A DNA stretch of 64,000 nt from Mycolicibacterium moriokaense (GTDB lineage Bacteria; Actinomycetota; Actinomycetes; Mycobacteriales; Mycobacteriaceae). Location of the stretch: positions 1 to 64,000 of the forward strand of contig NZ_QJJU01000005.1 in assembly GCF_003201655.1 (NCBI RefSeq), given 5' to 3'. The position numbers and the translations under genes are program-made. Positions 44,508 to 54,538 of the stretch are shown one piece after another; the stretch's first letter is position 1, and each line of letters starts with the position of its first letter. Under the pieces are notes generated by a model. It was not told the origin of the DNA. It did no database searches and worked only from the letters and a program-made list of their open reading frames with translations.

Positions 44508-46154
44508 ATGGTCCACCGGAGCCGGGGCGCCATCGCGGCGGCCGTGCTGTCGCTGATCGGCGGGCTCGGATTGTCGGCGTGCTCGAGCGGTCCCGCCGAG
44601 ACCATCAACTACGCCGTCGACGGTCCGGTGGTCACTTACAACGCCAACACCGTGGCCGGCGCGGCATCGGGTGGGCCGCAGGCCTTCGCCCGGGTGCTGA
44701 CGGGCTTCAACTACCACGGACCCGACGGCCAGATCGTCGGCGACCACGACTTCGGGTCCATCTCGGTCGTCGGACGCGCGCCGCTGGTGCTCGACTACGA
44801 GATCAGCGCCGATGCCGTTTACTCCGACGGCAAGCCGATCACATGCGACGACATGGTTCTGGCGTGGGCGTCGCAGTCCGGCAGGCTGCCCGGGTTCGAC
44901 GCGGCCAACCGGGCCGGCTACAGCGATATCACCTCTGTCGACTGCGCGCCGGGGCAGAAGAAGGCGAGGGTGACGTTCGCCCAGGACCGCGCGTTCGTCG
45001 ACTTCGGCCAGCTGTTCGGAGCTACGTCGATGATGCCGTCGCATGTGGTCGCCGACGAACTCGGCATCGACGTCACCACGGCGCTGCTCAACAACGACGG
45101 CCCGTCCGTCGACCGCATCGCGCAGGTGTGGAACAGCACCTGGAACCTCGGTTCCGGCGACTTCGACGCCAAGCGGTTCCCGTCGTCGGGACCCTACAAG
45201 ATCGACTCGGTGGGCAAGGACGGCTCCGTCGTGCTCGTCGCCAACGACAAGTGGTGGGGCGCCAAGCCCGTCACCGGCAGAATCACCGTCTGGCCGCGCA
45301 GCGCCGACATCCAGGACCGAATCAACACGGGCCGCTACGACGTGGTGGATATCTCGGCTGGTTCGTCGGGAACATTGAACCTGCCCGACGACTACGTGCG
45401 CACAGAAGCGCCGTCGGCGGGCATCGAGCAGCTCATCTTCGCGTCGCAGGGCCCGATGGCAGGACCGCCCGCGCGTCGGGCGCTTGCGCTGTGCACACCT
45501 CGCGACGAGATCGCGAAGAACGCGGCGCTGCCGATCGCCAATGCCCGCCTCAACCCGGCGACCGAGGATGCGTTCGGTGCGACCGAGGGAGCGGATGAGG
45601 CAGGCCAGTTCGTCGTCGCCAATCCCGACGCCGCCCGTGCCGCGATCAACGGCCAGCCGCTGACCGTGCGCATCGGCTACCAGAGCCCCAATGCGCGGCT
45701 GGCCGCGACGGTCGGTTCGATCGCCAAGGCGTGCGCGCCGGCCGGAATCACGGTGCAGGACGCCGCCTCAGACACCATCGACCCACTGAGTCTGCGCGAC
45801 AACAAGATTGACGTGCTGGTCGCCAGCACCGGCGGCGCCGCGGGCAGCGGATCCACGGGCTCGTCGGCGATGGACGCCTACGACCTGCACACCGGCAACG
45901 GCAACAATCTGGCGGGCTACTCGAACGAGCGCATCGATGGCATCATCGCCTCGATGGCGGTGATCTCCGATCCGAAGGAACTGGCCCGGCTGCTCGGCGA
46001 GGGCGGATCGATCCTGTGGGCCGACGTGCCGACGCTGCCGCTCTACCGACAACAGCGAACACTGCTGACTTCGAAGAAGATGTACGCGGTGAGCAGCAAT
46101 CCGACTCGATGGGGTGCGGGGTGGAACATGGACCGCTGGGTGCTGGCGCGGTGA
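44508..46154 (+). CDS. ABC-transporter-type peptide-binding lipoprotein (Rv2585c-like)
   Basis: The 548-residue product has a lipoprotein signal with lipobox LSAC (Cys at about residue 25) and the SBP family 5 fold: [20 protein letters not shown], the [13 protein letters not shown] segment and LPLYRQQ near the end. It follows secF as in M. tuberculosis, where Rv2585c is an orphan substrate-binding protein without a permease at this site. The ligand is probably a peptide or nickel-like cargo; this is not determined. apt overlaps its stop. Confidence 0.88.
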   Translation: MVHRSRGAIAAAVLSLIGGLGLSACSSGPAETINYAVDGPVVTYNANTVAGAASGGPQAFARVLTGFNYHGPDGQIVGDHDFGSISVVGRAPLVLDYEISADAVYSDGKPITCDDMVLAWASQSGRLPGFDAANRAGYSDITSVDCAPGQKKARVTFAQDRAFVDFGQLFGATSMMPSHVVADELGIDVTTALLNNDGPSVDRIAQVWNSTWNLGSGDFDAKRFPSSGPYKIDSVGKDGSVVLVANDKWWGAKPVTGRITVWPRSADIQDRINTGRYDVVDISAGSSGTLNLPDDYVRTEAPSAGIEQLIFASQGPMAGPPARRALALCTPRDEIAKNAALPIANARLNPATEDAFGATEGADEAGQFVVANPDAARAAINGQPLTVRIGYQSPNARLAATVGSIAKACAPAGITVQDAASDTIDPLSLRDNKIDVLVASTGGAAGSGSTGSSAMDAYDLHTGNGNNLAGYSNERIDGIIASMAVISDPKELARLLGEGGSILWADVPTLPLYRQQRTLLTSKKMYAVSSNPTRWGAGWNMDRWVLAR

Positions 46155-46675
46155 GTGAGATCTCGGCGCTTATCGCGTCGCTGACCCGCGAGGTGGCGGA
46201 CTTTCCCTCGCCGGGTATTCAGTTCAAGGACCTGTCTCCACTGTTCGCGGATCACCGCGGCTTCGCGGCCGTGACCGACGCGCTCGCCGAGGTGGCGTCC
46301 GGCACCGACCTGATCGCCGGGGTCGACGCACGCGGCTTCCTGCTCGCAGGCGCCGTCGCTTTGCGGCTGGGTACGGGCGTGTTGGCGGTGCGCAAGGGGG
46401 GCAAGTTGCCTCCACCGGTGCTGAGCGAGACCTACGACCTAGAGTACGGCACCGCCACTTTGGAGATCCCGGCCGACGGCATCGAGCTGGCCGGGCGCAA
46501 CGTCGTCATCATCGACGACGTTTTGGCCACCGGGGGCACCGTTGCGGCCACGGCGCGGCTGCTCAGGAGGGGCGGCGCGACGGTCACTGGCGCCGCGGTG
46601 GTGCTGGAACTGGCCGGGCTAAATGGCCGCGACGTGCTCAAACCTCTACCTGTCAGCAGCTTGCACACCGCCTGA
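46151..46675 (+). CDS. apt: adenine phosphoribosyltransferase
   Basis: Apt salvages adenine to AMP with PRPP. The 174-residue product has [15 protein letters not shown] at the start, [13 protein letters not shown] in the hood and the PRPP loop [13 protein letters not shown] (about residues 115-127). GTG 46151 overlaps the preceding stop by four bases. rel follows, as in Rv2584c-Rv2583c. Confidence 0.95.
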   Translation: MSEISALIASLTREVADFPSPGIQFKDLSPLFADHRGFAAVTDALAEVASGTDLIAGVDARGFLLAGAVALRLGTGVLAVRKGGKLPPPVLSETYDLEYGTATLEIPADGIELAGRNVVIIDDVLATGGTVAATARLLRRGGATVTGAAVVLELAGLNGRDVLKPLPVSSLHTA

Positions 46676-46747
46676 GCGGATATCCTCGAAGTCTGCGCTG
46701 ATTGAGGGCGATGAGCGCTCACGCGAAGAGCAGGCAGGGAGGTGACC

Positions 46748-49096
46748 ATGGCTGACGATCCCGGCACCGGGCAGGCTGTCGAGTCGCCCCCCGATGCCCA
46801 CATGCCCGAGACGCAGCCGCTGGAGATCCCCAAGGCCTCGACGAGCGCGTCACGGCGGGTCCGGGCCCGGCTGGCCCGCCGGATGACGGCCCAGCGCAGC
46901 GCCGTCAACCCCGTGCTCGAGCCGCTGGTCGCCGTGCACAAGGAGAGCTTCCCGAAGGCGAACGTTTCGCTGCTGCAGAAGGCGTACGAGGTCGCCGAAG
47001 AGCGGCATGCCGACCAGCTGCGCCGCTCCGGCGATCCGTACATCACCCACCCACTCGCCGTTGCCAACATTTTGGCAGAGCTCGGCATGGACACCACCAC
47101 GTTGGTGGCCGCGCTGCTGCACGACACTGTCGAGGACACCGGCTACACGATGGAGGCCCTGACCGCCGACTTCGGCGAGGAGGTGGCACATCTCGTCGAC
47201 GGTGTCACCAAGCTGGACAAGGTGACGCTGGGGACCGCCGCCGACGCCGAGACGATCCGCAAGATGATCATCGCGATGGCCCGCGACGGACGGGTGCTGG
47301 TGATCAAGGTCGCCGATCGGCTGCACAACATGCGCACCATGCGCTTCCTGCCCCCGGAGAAGCAGGCCCGCAAGGCTCGCGAGACACTGGAAGTTATTGC
47401 ACCGCTTGCGCATCGGCTTGGCATGGCCACGGTGAAGTGGGAGCTCGAGGACCTGTCGTTCGCGATCCTGCACCCGAAGAAGTACGAGGAGATCGTCCGG
47501 CTGGTCGCCGACCGAGCGCCGTCGCGCGACATCTACCTTGCCAAGGTGCGCGACGAGATCAACACCGCGCTGAACGCGATGAAGGTCAACGCGTCCGTGG
47601 AGGGCAGGCCCAAGCACTATTGGTCGATCTATCAGAAGATGATTGTCAAGGGTCGCGACTTCGACGACATTCACGACCTGGTGGGCGTGCGCATTCTCTG
47701 CGACGAGATCCGCGACTGTTATGCCGCTGTGGGCGTGGTGCATTCGCTGTGGCAGCCCATTGCGGGCCGGTTCAAGGACTACATCGCGCAACCGCGGTAC
47801 GGCGTCTACCAGTCGCTGCACACCACTGTCGTTGGTCCCGAGGGCAAGCCGCTTGAGGTGCAGATCCGCACCGAGGAAATGCACAAGACCGCGGAGTACG
47901 GCATTGCCGCGCACTGGCGCTACAAGGAGACCAAGGGCCGCAACGTTCCGCACCCGCACGCCGCGGCCGAAATCGACGATATGGCATGGATGCGTCAGCT
48001 GCTGGACTGGCAGCGGGAGGCAGCCGACCCCGGCGAGTTCCTTGAGGCCCTGCGTTACGACCTTGCGGTGCAAGAGATCTTCGTGTTCACGCCGAAGGGC
48101 GATCTGATCACGCTCCCGACGGGCTCGACCCCGGTCGACTTCGCCTATGCGGTGCACACCGAGGTCGGCCACCGCTGCATCGGCGCAAGGGTCAACGGCA
48201 GGCTCGTCGCGCTGGAACGCAAGCTCGAAAACGGCGAAGTGGTGGAGGTTTTCACGTCTAAGGCGCCGAACGCAGGCCCGTCGCGGGACTGGCAGACGTT
48301 CGTGGTGTCGCCTCGGGCGAAGGCAAAGATCCGGCAATGGTTCGCAAAGGAGCGCCGCGAGGAGGCGCTGGAATCAGGTAAGGACGCGATCGCGCGTGAG
48401 GTGCGCCGCAGTGGACTTCCGTTGCAGCGCCTGATGAATGCCGAGTCGATGGCGGCGTTGGCCCGCGAGTTGCGCTACACGGATGTGTCGGCGCTGTACA
48501 CCGCGGTCGGGGAGGGTCACGTTTCGGCGCGGCACGTGGTGCAGCGGTTGGTGGCCCAGTTCGGTGGCGATGAGGAGGCCGCCGACGAGCTCGCCGAACG
48601 CTCGACGCCGACAACCATGCTGATGCGTCAGCGCAGCACCGACGACGTCGGCGTTGCGGTTCCCGGCGCTCCCGGCGTGCTGACGAAGCTGGCCAAGTGC
48701 TGCACCCCGGTGCCCGGCGACAACATCATGGGGTTCGTCACCCGCGGCGGCGGAGTGAGCGTGCACCGAACCGACTGCACGAATGCGACGTCGCTGCAAC
48801 AACAATCGGAGCGGATCATCGAGGTGGAGTGGGCGCCGTCGCCGTCGTCGGTGTTCCTGGTCGCCATCCAGGTCGAGGCGCTGGACCGGCACCGGCTGCT
48901 CTCCGACGTGACCCGGGTGCTGGCCGACGAGAAGGTCAACATCCTGTCCGCATCGGTGACGACGTCCAACGATCGGGTGGCGATCAGCCGGTTCACCTTC
49001 GAGATGGGCGACCCGAAGCACCTTGGGCACGTGCTGAACGTGGTGCGCAACGTGGAGGGCGTGTACGACGTCTACCGCGTGACGTCCGCTGCGTAG
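46748..49096 (+). CDS. rel: bifunctional (p)ppGpp synthetase/hydrolase Rel
   Basis: Rel makes and degrades (p)ppGpp in the stringent response. The 782-residue product has the HD hydrolase domain (LLHDTVEDT, His125/Asp126 and Glu129/Asp130), the synthetase domain ([24 protein letters not shown] segment at 47790-47840), a TGS domain ([31 protein letters not shown]), a zinc-finger/helical region with CC ([10 protein letters not shown]) and a C-terminal ACT domain ([20 protein letters not shown]). Both active sites look intact. ATG 46748 has GGAGG 5 bases upstream. Confidence 0.96.
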   Translation: MADDPGTGQAVESPPDAHMPETQPLEIPKASTSASRRVRARLARRMTAQRSAVNPVLEPLVAVHKESFPKANVSLLQKAYEVAEERHADQLRRSGDPYITHPLAVANILAELGMDTTTLVAALLHDTVEDTGYTMEALTADFGEEVAHLVDGVTKLDKVTLGTAADAETIRKMIIAMARDGRVLVIKVADRLHNMRTMRFLPPEKQARKARETLEVIAPLAHRLGMATVKWELEDLSFAILHPKKYEEIVRLVADRAPSRDIYLAKVRDEINTALNAMKVNASVEGRPKHYWSIYQKMIVKGRDFDDIHDLVGVRILCDEIRDCYAAVGVVHSLWQPIAGRFKDYIAQPRYGVYQSLHTTVVGPEGKPLEVQIRTEEMHKTAEYGIAAHWRYKETKGRNVPHPHAAAEIDDMAWMRQLLDWQREAADPGEFLEALRYDLAVQEIFVFTPKGDLITLPTGSTPVDFAYAVHTEVGHRCIGARVNGRLVALERKLENGEVVEVFTSKAPNAGPSRDWQTFVVSPRAKAKIRQWFAKERREEALESGKDAIAREVRRSGLPLQRLMNAESMAALARELRYTDVSALYTAVGEGHVSARHVVQRLVAQFGGDEEAADELAERSTPTTMLMRQRSTDDVGVAVPGAPGVLTKLAKCCTPVPGDNIMGFVTRGGGVSVHRTDCTNATSLQQQSERIIEVEWAPSPSSVFLVAIQVEALDRHRLLSDVTRVLADEKVNILSASVTTSNDRVAISRFTFEMGDPKHLGHVLNVVRNVEGVYDVYRVTSAA

Positions 49097-49147
49097 TGTC
49101 CACGCGAAATTTGACTGATTGTTTGCGTTGTCTGGAATACTGCTGCG

Positions 49148-49438
49148 ATGCGCACTGCATTGGTAGTTCTGATGGCTTCGCTGGCGATGGCGTTGGCCGG
49201 TTGTGGTTCAACGATCAAGCCCGAGGGAGCTGCGGGGTCCGTCACCGACCTGGTCTCCAAGCAGACCGGCTTCAAGCCCACCGACGTGAAGTGCCCGTCG
49301 GGCGTCGACGCCGAGGTCGGCAAGGAGTTCGAGTGTCACTTCACCGGACCCGAGGGCAAGGACTACACGGCCCACATGAAGGTCACCAAGGTCGAGGGCG
49401 ACAACGTCGAGTTCTACATCAAGACCGCGCCGAGCTAG
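49148..49438 (+). CDS. DUF4333 lipoprotein
   Basis: The 96-residue product has a lipoprotein signal with lipobox LAGC (Cys19) and one DUF4333 module: KPTDVKCPSGVDAEVGKEFECHFTGPEGKDYTAHMKV, with two Cys likely to form a disulfide. DUF4333 is common in mycobacterial envelope proteins; the function is unknown. It follows rel by 51 bases and converges on the cyclophilin genes. Confidence 0.85.
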   Translation: MRTALVVLMASLAMALAGCGSTIKPEGAAGSVTDLVSKQTGFKPTDVKCPSGVDAEVGKEFECHFTGPEGKDYTAHMKVTKVEGDNVEFYIKTAPS

Positions 49439-49457
49439 GTTTCGCGCTCGCGAGCCT

Positions 49458-50474
49458 TCAGCCGATTTGAACCGACTTGATCGTCGCGTTGAGAACCGGC
49501 TTGCCGTCGTCGCTACCGCCGGCCACGCCCCCCACGGCGACCTTGTCCAACGTCGCAAGGCCTGCGTTGTCGATGGTGCCGAACACTGTGTAGGTCGGCG
49601 GCAGCTGCGAATCCTTGTACACCAGGAAGAACTGGCTGCCGTTGGTGCCGGGCCCCGAATTGGCCATGGCCAGCGTGCCGCGAGGATAGACAACCGGGAC
49701 CTTTAACGCGGAATCGGTCAGCCGGTACTGGTTGGTCGGGTATTCGTTCGGGAACCGGTAGCCCGGCCCGCCGGTGCCGGAGCCGGTCGGGTCACCGCAC
49801 TGCAGAACGCCAAGCTCGGCCGACGTGGTCAGCCGGTGGCACGTGGTGTTGTCGAAGTACCCCTGCTTGGCCAGGCTCGTGAAGTTGTTCGTCGTGCACG
49901 GTGTCCTGCCGTTGTCCAACGACAGCCCGACGCTGCCCTGATTGGTCGTGATGGTCGAGTGGATGAGGGGCGGATCCATCGCGATCCGGCCGTTCTGCGG
50001 CGGCTTCACCGGCTTGCTCGCCGGCTCGGTGGTCGCCGGATATTGGCAGTTGGACCCCAACGTCTTCGGCGGGTCGAACGGCGGCAGCGCGTTGTCGACC
50101 GGCGGTGACGGGGCCGCGGTGATGCCGGGGTAACCCGGGACCGTGCCGTCAAGGCGCTCGAGTTCATGGGCGACCTGGACGAAGAACAGCACGCTCAGTA
50201 CCACCACCACGATGCTCATCACCGTGATCAAGTAGCTGATGACCAGGCCTGCGATGGCCAGCCCGCGGCCCTCCTCGCCGGTCTTCTTGATCTGCGACAT
50301 CGCAATGTGGCCGAAGATGATGCCCAGCGGTGCGAAGAGGAACGCGCATACCAACGACACGATGGCCATCGCATTGGTGGGCTGCGGCTGCGGGTATTGG
50401 GGATAGCCGTAGTACCCCGGATAGGCGCCCTGTGGCGGCGGGTAGGCGCCGTACGGCGGGGGCGGACTGGTCAT
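49458..50474 (-). CDS. membrane-anchored cyclophilin-type peptidyl-prolyl isomerase (second copy)
   Basis: The 338-residue product starts with a Pro/Tyr/Gly-rich cytoplasmic stretch (YGAYPPPQG, YPQYPQPQP), then two membrane helices of DUF4190 type (about residues 37-60 and 72-105). An extracytoplasmic cyclophilin domain follows with FDNTTCHRLTT, LQCGDPTGSGTGGPGYRFPNEYP, GTLAMANSGPGTNGSQFFLVYKDS and YTVFGTI. It is closely similar to the upstream ppiB across the whole isomerase domain, so the two arose by tandem duplication. It lies 7 bases after ppiB on the same strand. Confidence 0.88.
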   Translation of the reverse strand: MTSPPPPYGAYPPPQGAYPGYYGYPQYPQPQPTNAMAIVSLVCAFLFAPLGIIFGHIAMSQIKKTGEEGRGLAIAGLVISYLITVMSIVVVVLSVLFFVQVAHELERLDGTVPGYPGITAAPSPPVDNALPPFDPPKTLGSNCQYPATTEPASKPVKPPQNGRIAMDPPLIHSTITTNQGSVGLSLDNGRTPCTTNNFTSLAKQGYFDNTTCHRLTTSAELGVLQCGDPTGSGTGGPGYRFPNEYPTNQYRLTDSALKVPVVYPRGTLAMANSGPGTNGSQFFLVYKDSQLPPTYTVFGTIDNAGLATLDKVAVGGVAGGSDDGKPVLNATIKSVQIG

Positions 50475-50481
50475 GGTTGCG

Positions 50482-51381
50482 TCAGTCGAGCAGGATCGAT
50501 TTGACCTTGACGTCTTCCTTCGGCTTGCCGTCCTGGCTTCCGTCGGCAGTGCCCGCCGCCGCGATCTTGTCCAGCGTGGCAAGGCCGGTCTGGTCGATGG
50601 TGCCGAACACCGTGTAGTTCGGCGGCAGCTGCGAATCCTTGTACACCAGGAAGAACTGGCTGCCGTTGGTGCCGGGGCCCGCGTTGGCCATCGCCAGCGT
50701 GCCTCGCGGATACGTCACCGGCTGGTTCAGCTTGGGATCATCGGGCTGAAACTGGTCGGTCGGGTACTCGTTGGTGAACTGGTATCCCGGCCCGCCGCTG
50801 CCCTGGCCCGTCGGGTCGCCGCACTGCAGGACTGCGAGCCCGTCGGAGGTGGTCAGCCGGTGGCATGGGGTGTCGTTGAAGAAGCCTTGCTGGGCCAGGT
50901 TGGCGAAGCTGTTCACTGTGCACGGTGACTTGGCGTTGTCGAGTTGCAGCCCGATATTGCCCTGGTTGGTCGACATGCTGGCGCTGACTTGCGCCGGGTC
51001 GGTCGGGACCTTGCCGGTGCGGGGCGGATTGACCTGCTTGCTCGCCTTCTCCGGCGACGCCGGGTACTGGCAATTACCGCCAAGGTTGGCAGGTGCCGCG
51101 AAGGCGGGCAGCCCGCCCGGCGCCGAGGGTGTGTCCGGTGCGGCGGAGGTGGGCGTTGTCGGGGCCGCTGACGCGGTCGTGCTGCCGGAGTCCTTGTTGG
51201 TGACGACGATGGTGGCCACGATGGCGCCGATCACCACGATCGCGGCCACGGCAGATCCAACGATCATGTAGATGCGGCGCTGACGTTCCTTCGCTGCCCG
51301 GCGCTCGAGCTGTCGCTCGAGTTTGCGCTTCGCTGTTGCACGCCGTTGTTCGTTGGTCGGCACCGCCGCTGTCCTCCTCAT
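50482..51381 (-). CDS. ppiB: membrane-anchored cyclophilin-type peptidyl-prolyl isomerase PpiB
   Basis: The 299-residue product has a basic cytoplasmic N terminus (NEQRRATAKRKLERQLERR), one membrane helix (about residues 32-55), a Ser/Thr/Pro/Ala linker and a cyclophilin domain with NDTPCHRLTT, LQCGDPTGQGSGGPGYQF, GTLAMANAGPGTNGSQFFLVYKDS and YTVFGTID. It matches Rv2582 in layout. It should speed proline isomerisation in exported proteins. ATG 51381 matches the family start; a longer frame overlaps the divergent MBL gene. Confidence 0.9.
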   Translation of the reverse strand: MRRTAAVPTNEQRRATAKRKLERQLERRAAKERQRRIYMIVGSAVAAIVVIGAIVATIVVTNKDSGSTTASAAPTTPTSAAPDTPSAPGGLPAFAAPANLGGNCQYPASPEKASKQVNPPRTGKVPTDPAQVSASMSTNQGNIGLQLDNAKSPCTVNSFANLAQQGFFNDTPCHRLTTSDGLAVLQCGDPTGQGSGGPGYQFTNEYPTDQFQPDDPKLNQPVTYPRGTLAMANAGPGTNGSQFFLVYKDSQLPPNYTVFGTIDQTGLATLDKIAAAGTADGSQDGKPKEDVKVKSILLD

Positions 51382-51469
51382 AATCGGATCGGTCGGCACC
51401 GAGTGTGCCAGGCGTTGCTGAGTGCGGGGGTCGCGGGCTGCGTGAAAACGGGATGGGAGACTGGACGCC

Positions 51470-52144
51470 GTGTTGATCACCGGATTCCCGGCAGGCATGT
51501 TGGCATGCAATTGCTACGTGCTGGCCAAGCGAACTGGCGCCGACGCGATCGTCGTCGACCCGGGCCAGCGGGCGATGGGACAGCTGCGGCAGATCCTCGA
51601 CGAGAACCACCTCACGCCCGCCGCAGTGTTGTTGACGCACGGGCACGTGGACCACATCTGGTCGGCGCAGAAGGTGGCCGACATGTACGGCTGCCCCGCC
51701 TACATCCATCCCGAGGATCGGTTCATGCTGACCGATCCGATCAAGGACTTCGGGCGCGGTTTGATCGGGGGCTTGGCCAGCTCCGCGTTCGGCGCGCTGT
51801 TCCGCGAACCCAAACAGGTCGTCGAGCTGGACCGCGACGGTGACAAGGTAGATGTGGGTGGTGTGACGGTGACCGTCGACCACACACCGGGCCATACCCG
51901 CGGCTCCGTGGTGTTCCGCGTGTCCGATGGCCCAGAAGACGTGGTCTTCACCGGCGACACCTTGTTCCGCCAATCGGTGGGCAGAACCGATCTGCCCGGT
52001 GGCAGCGGCCGCGACCTGCTCGGCTCGATCGTGACAAAACTGTTGGTGCTCGACGACGACACCGTGGTACTACCGGGACACGGCGAAAAGACCACGATCG
52101 GCGTCGAACGCCGCACCAACCCGTTCCTCGAAGGCCTGACTTGA
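51470..52144 (+). CDS. MBL-fold metallo-hydrolase, glyoxalase II-like (Rv2581c)
   Basis: The 224-residue product has the metallo-beta-lactamase motif LTHGHVDHIW (about residues 59-68), HTPGHTRGSVVF, FTGDTLFRQSVGRTDLPGG and the final LPGHGEKTTIG, giving the full set of His/Asp metal ligands. Glyoxalase II-like hydrolysis of thioesters is the family norm; the physiological substrate is not known. Start GTG 51470 (or TTG 51473). It precedes hisS, as in M. tuberculosis. Confidence 0.9.
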   Translation: MLITGFPAGMLACNCYVLAKRTGADAIVVDPGQRAMGQLRQILDENHLTPAAVLLTHGHVDHIWSAQKVADMYGCPAYIHPEDRFMLTDPIKDFGRGLIGGLASSAFGALFREPKQVVELDRDGDKVDVGGVTVTVDHTPGHTRGSVVFRVSDGPEDVVFTGDTLFRQSVGRTDLPGGSGRDLLGSIVTKLLVLDDDTVVLPGHGEKTTIGVERRTNPFLEGLT

Positions 52145-52153
52145 TGAGTTTTA

Positions 52154-53419
52154 GTGACTGAATTTCAGGCGCCCAAGGGCGTCCCGGATTACCTGCCGCC
52201 CGACTCGGCGCAGTTCGTCGGCGTGCGCGACGGCCTGCTCGACGCTGCCAGGCGCGCCGGCTACGGCGACATCGAACTGCCGATCTTCGAGGACACCGCG
52301 CTGTTCGCCCGCGGCGTCGGGGAGTCGACCGACGTGGTGTCGAAGGAGATGTACACCTTCGCCGACCGCGGGGACCGCTCCGTGACACTGCGTCCGGAGG
52401 GCACCGCGGGGGTGATGCGTGCGGTGATCGAGCACGGCCTCGACCGCGGGCCGCTGCCCGTGAAGCTCTGCTACGCCGGGCCGTTCTTCCGCTACGAGCG
52501 TCCCCAAGCGGGCCGCTACCGGCAACTGCAGCAGGTCGGGGTGGAGGCGATCGGCGTCGACGACCCCGCGCTGGATGCCGAAGTGATCGCCATCGCCGAC
52601 GCAGGCTTCCGCTCGCTTGGGCTCGACGGATTCCGGCTCGAGATCACCTCACTCGGCGACGACAGCTGCAGGCTGCAGTACCGGGAACTGTTGCAGGACT
52701 TCCTGTTCAAGCTAGACCTCGACGAGGAGACCCGTCGACGTGCCGAGATCAACCCGCTGCGGGTGCTCGACGACAAGCGCAAGACGGTACGGGAGATGAC
52801 CGCCGACGCGCCGGTCATGCTCGACCATCTGTCCGATGTGTCCAAGCAGCACTTCGAGACGGTGCTCGCGCATCTGGATGCGTTGGGCGTGCCCTATGTG
52901 ATCAACCCCCGGATGGTGCGCGGGCTGGATTATTACACCAAGACAACGTTCGAGTTCGTGCACGACGGGCTTGGGGCGCAGTCCGGCATCGGCGGCGGCG
53001 GCCGCTACGACGGACTGATGAAACAGCTCGGCGGAAAAGACTTGTCAGGCATCGGCTTTGGCCTCGGCGTCGATCGAACGATGCTGGCGTTGAAAGCCGA
53101 AGGCAAAGCGGTCGGCGGGACCACCCGCGTCGACGTGTTCGGTGTGCCGATGGGGGAGCAGGCCAAGTTGAAGCTGGCCGTGCTTGCCGCGCGGCTGCGG
53201 GCGGCCGGTGTGCGCGTCGACTTGTCCTACGGCGACCGCGGCGTCAAGGGCGCTATGCGCGCCGCGGATCGCTCGGGCGCCTCGATCGCACTTGTCGCCG
53301 GTGACCGTGACATCGAGGCGGGCACCGTCGGTGTGAAGAACCTGGCGACCGGTGAGCAGGTCGACGTCCGTCTCGATGACGTTCTTGCCGAAGTGCTTTC
53401 GCGGCTGGGCCGCGGTTAA
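52154..53419 (+). CDS. hisS: histidyl-tRNA synthetase
   Basis: HisS charges tRNA-His. The 421-residue class II synthetase has [17 protein letters not shown] at the start, [41 protein letters not shown] (motif 2), the histidine-binding [14 protein letters not shown] and GGGGRYDGL, and the [15 protein letters not shown] motif 3. GTG 52154 is the start. Its TAA overlaps the stop of the convergent gene. Confidence 0.96.
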   Translation: MTEFQAPKGVPDYLPPDSAQFVGVRDGLLDAARRAGYGDIELPIFEDTALFARGVGESTDVVSKEMYTFADRGDRSVTLRPEGTAGVMRAVIEHGLDRGPLPVKLCYAGPFFRYERPQAGRYRQLQQVGVEAIGVDDPALDAEVIAIADAGFRSLGLDGFRLEITSLGDDSCRLQYRELLQDFLFKLDLDEETRRRAEINPLRVLDDKRKTVREMTADAPVMLDHLSDVSKQHFETVLAHLDALGVPYVINPRMVRGLDYYTKTTFEFVHDGLGAQSGIGGGGRYDGLMKQLGGKDLSGIGFGLGVDRTMLALKAEGKAVGGTTRVDVFGVPMGEQAKLKLAVLAARLRAAGVRVDLSYGDRGVKGAMRAADRSGASIALVAGDRDIEAGTVGVKNLATGEQVDVRLDDVLAEVLSRLGRG

Positions 53420-53943
53420 CCCGCCGCAACCACGGCGGTCAGCACTTCATCCACGTTGCCGACTCCGCCGTCGAACGGATTGCCGCGCTTGAGAACCTTT
53501 GTTCCACCCGGTGTGACCGCGACCAGTTTGGGTGAGCTCGAACCCATTTGGAACTTGCGCGCGAATCGCACTTGGTCCAATGGCACCACTGCTCCGCCGC
53601 AGTAGCTGAACAGCCCGAGCTTCCGATCGATGACTGCCACCGAGCGGCATTCGTGCAACGGCTGGTTGCGGCGGCGACGAAACTTGCGCACTACGGCATA
53701 CGTCGCTGCCGCGAGGACCAGGCCAACAGCCAGGAATGCCGCGCCGACAGCTGTGGACGGAACGCCCGTGATCAACGTGACAAGTCCGAAGCCTCCGATA
53801 ACGAGGGTGAGCACACCGAGCACGAATGCCAAGACTGTCAGCGCACCCGTGCGGCGGTCGAAGACCAGCACCCGACGGCCGTCATCTGTCACGACCAGAC
53901 CGCCAGTGTCGACGAGTGTTCGGGGCGGGGCTGGTGCGGTCAT
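53416..53943 (-). CDS. membrane protein of unknown function
   Basis: The 175-residue product has two adjacent membrane helices (about residues 35-57 and 62-85) followed by a basic RKFRRRRNQ stretch. A soluble C-terminal domain follows ([31 protein letters not shown]...[15 protein letters not shown]), a layout like small PH-like membrane proteins. No family is recognised. ATG 53943 gives a plausible cytoplasmic N terminus. It ends on the hisS stop. Confidence 0.7.
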   Translation of the reverse strand: MTAPAPPRTLVDTGGLVVTDDGRRVLVFDRRTGALTVLAFVLGVLTLVIGGFGLVTLITGVPSTAVGAAFLAVGLVLAAATYAVVRKFRRRRNQPLHECRSVAVIDRKLGLFSYCGGAVVPLDQVRFARKFQMGSSSPKLVAVTPGGTKVLKRGNPFDGGVGNVDEVLTAVVAAG

Positions 53944-53998
53944 GTCTTGCAGAGTGCCATCAGCCCCTGCGACCGTGCGGAGAATCGCCCAGATGCGG

Positions 53999-54538
53999 CT
54001 AGCGGTCCCGTGAGAACGCCATCCGCGACAGCATTCCGTCTCGCAGCGTGAGCGTGTGCAGCAGCACCGCGCTGACGTGCGCGGCAATGACGGCGACCAA
54101 TGCATACGCCAACACCGAGTGGGTCTGACGGAGCACGAAGAACAGATCGGCGTTGAACGGTGCGATGCGGGGCAGTCGCAAAGATCCGAAGATCACCGGC
54201 GACCTACCCGTCGCCGACACCATCGCCCATCCGATCAGCGGCTGCGCCAGCATCAACGCGTACAACGTGAGTTCGGAGCCCACCACGAGTTTCTGCTCAG
54301 CCCATCCGACGGTCTTCGGAAGCTTGGGGGCGTGATGGGTGAACCTGTTCGCTATGCGCAGCACAACGATGAACAGGACCACGACACCGAGCGTCATGTG
54401 GATGCCGACAAGCGCCGAATACGACCCGAGCCACGTCACCATGACGAAGCCGATGAGCAACATGGAAAAGATCAGAATCGCCACGAGCCAGTGCAGGATT
54501 CGCGTCCGCAGCGGATAGCGCGTCATCGGTTCGGTCAC
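53999..54538 (-). CDS. cytochrome b561
   Basis: The 179-residue product has four membrane helices and the heme-ligand His pattern of bacterial b561: RILHWLVAILIF, GIHMTLGVVV, THSVLAYALVAVIAAHVSAVLLHTL. It passes electrons across the membrane, often from ubiquinol or menaquinol. ATG 54538 overlaps the stop of the upstream catalase-like gene by four bases, pairing the two functionally. Confidence 0.9.
   Translation of the reverse strand: MTEPMTRYPLRTRILHWLVAILIFSMLLIGFVMVTWLGSYSALVGIHMTLGVVVLFIVVLRIANRFTHHAPKLPKTVGWAEQKLVVGSELTLYALMLAQPLIGWAMVSATGRSPVIFGSLRLPRIAPFNADLFFVLRQTHSVLAYALVAVIAAHVSAVLLHTLTLRDGMLSRMAFSRDR

Noticed and set aside
46850..48337. 495-codon frame antisense to rel
   Set aside because: The plus-strand HD, synthetase, TGS and ACT domains are intact; the antisense frame has no domain or start signal.
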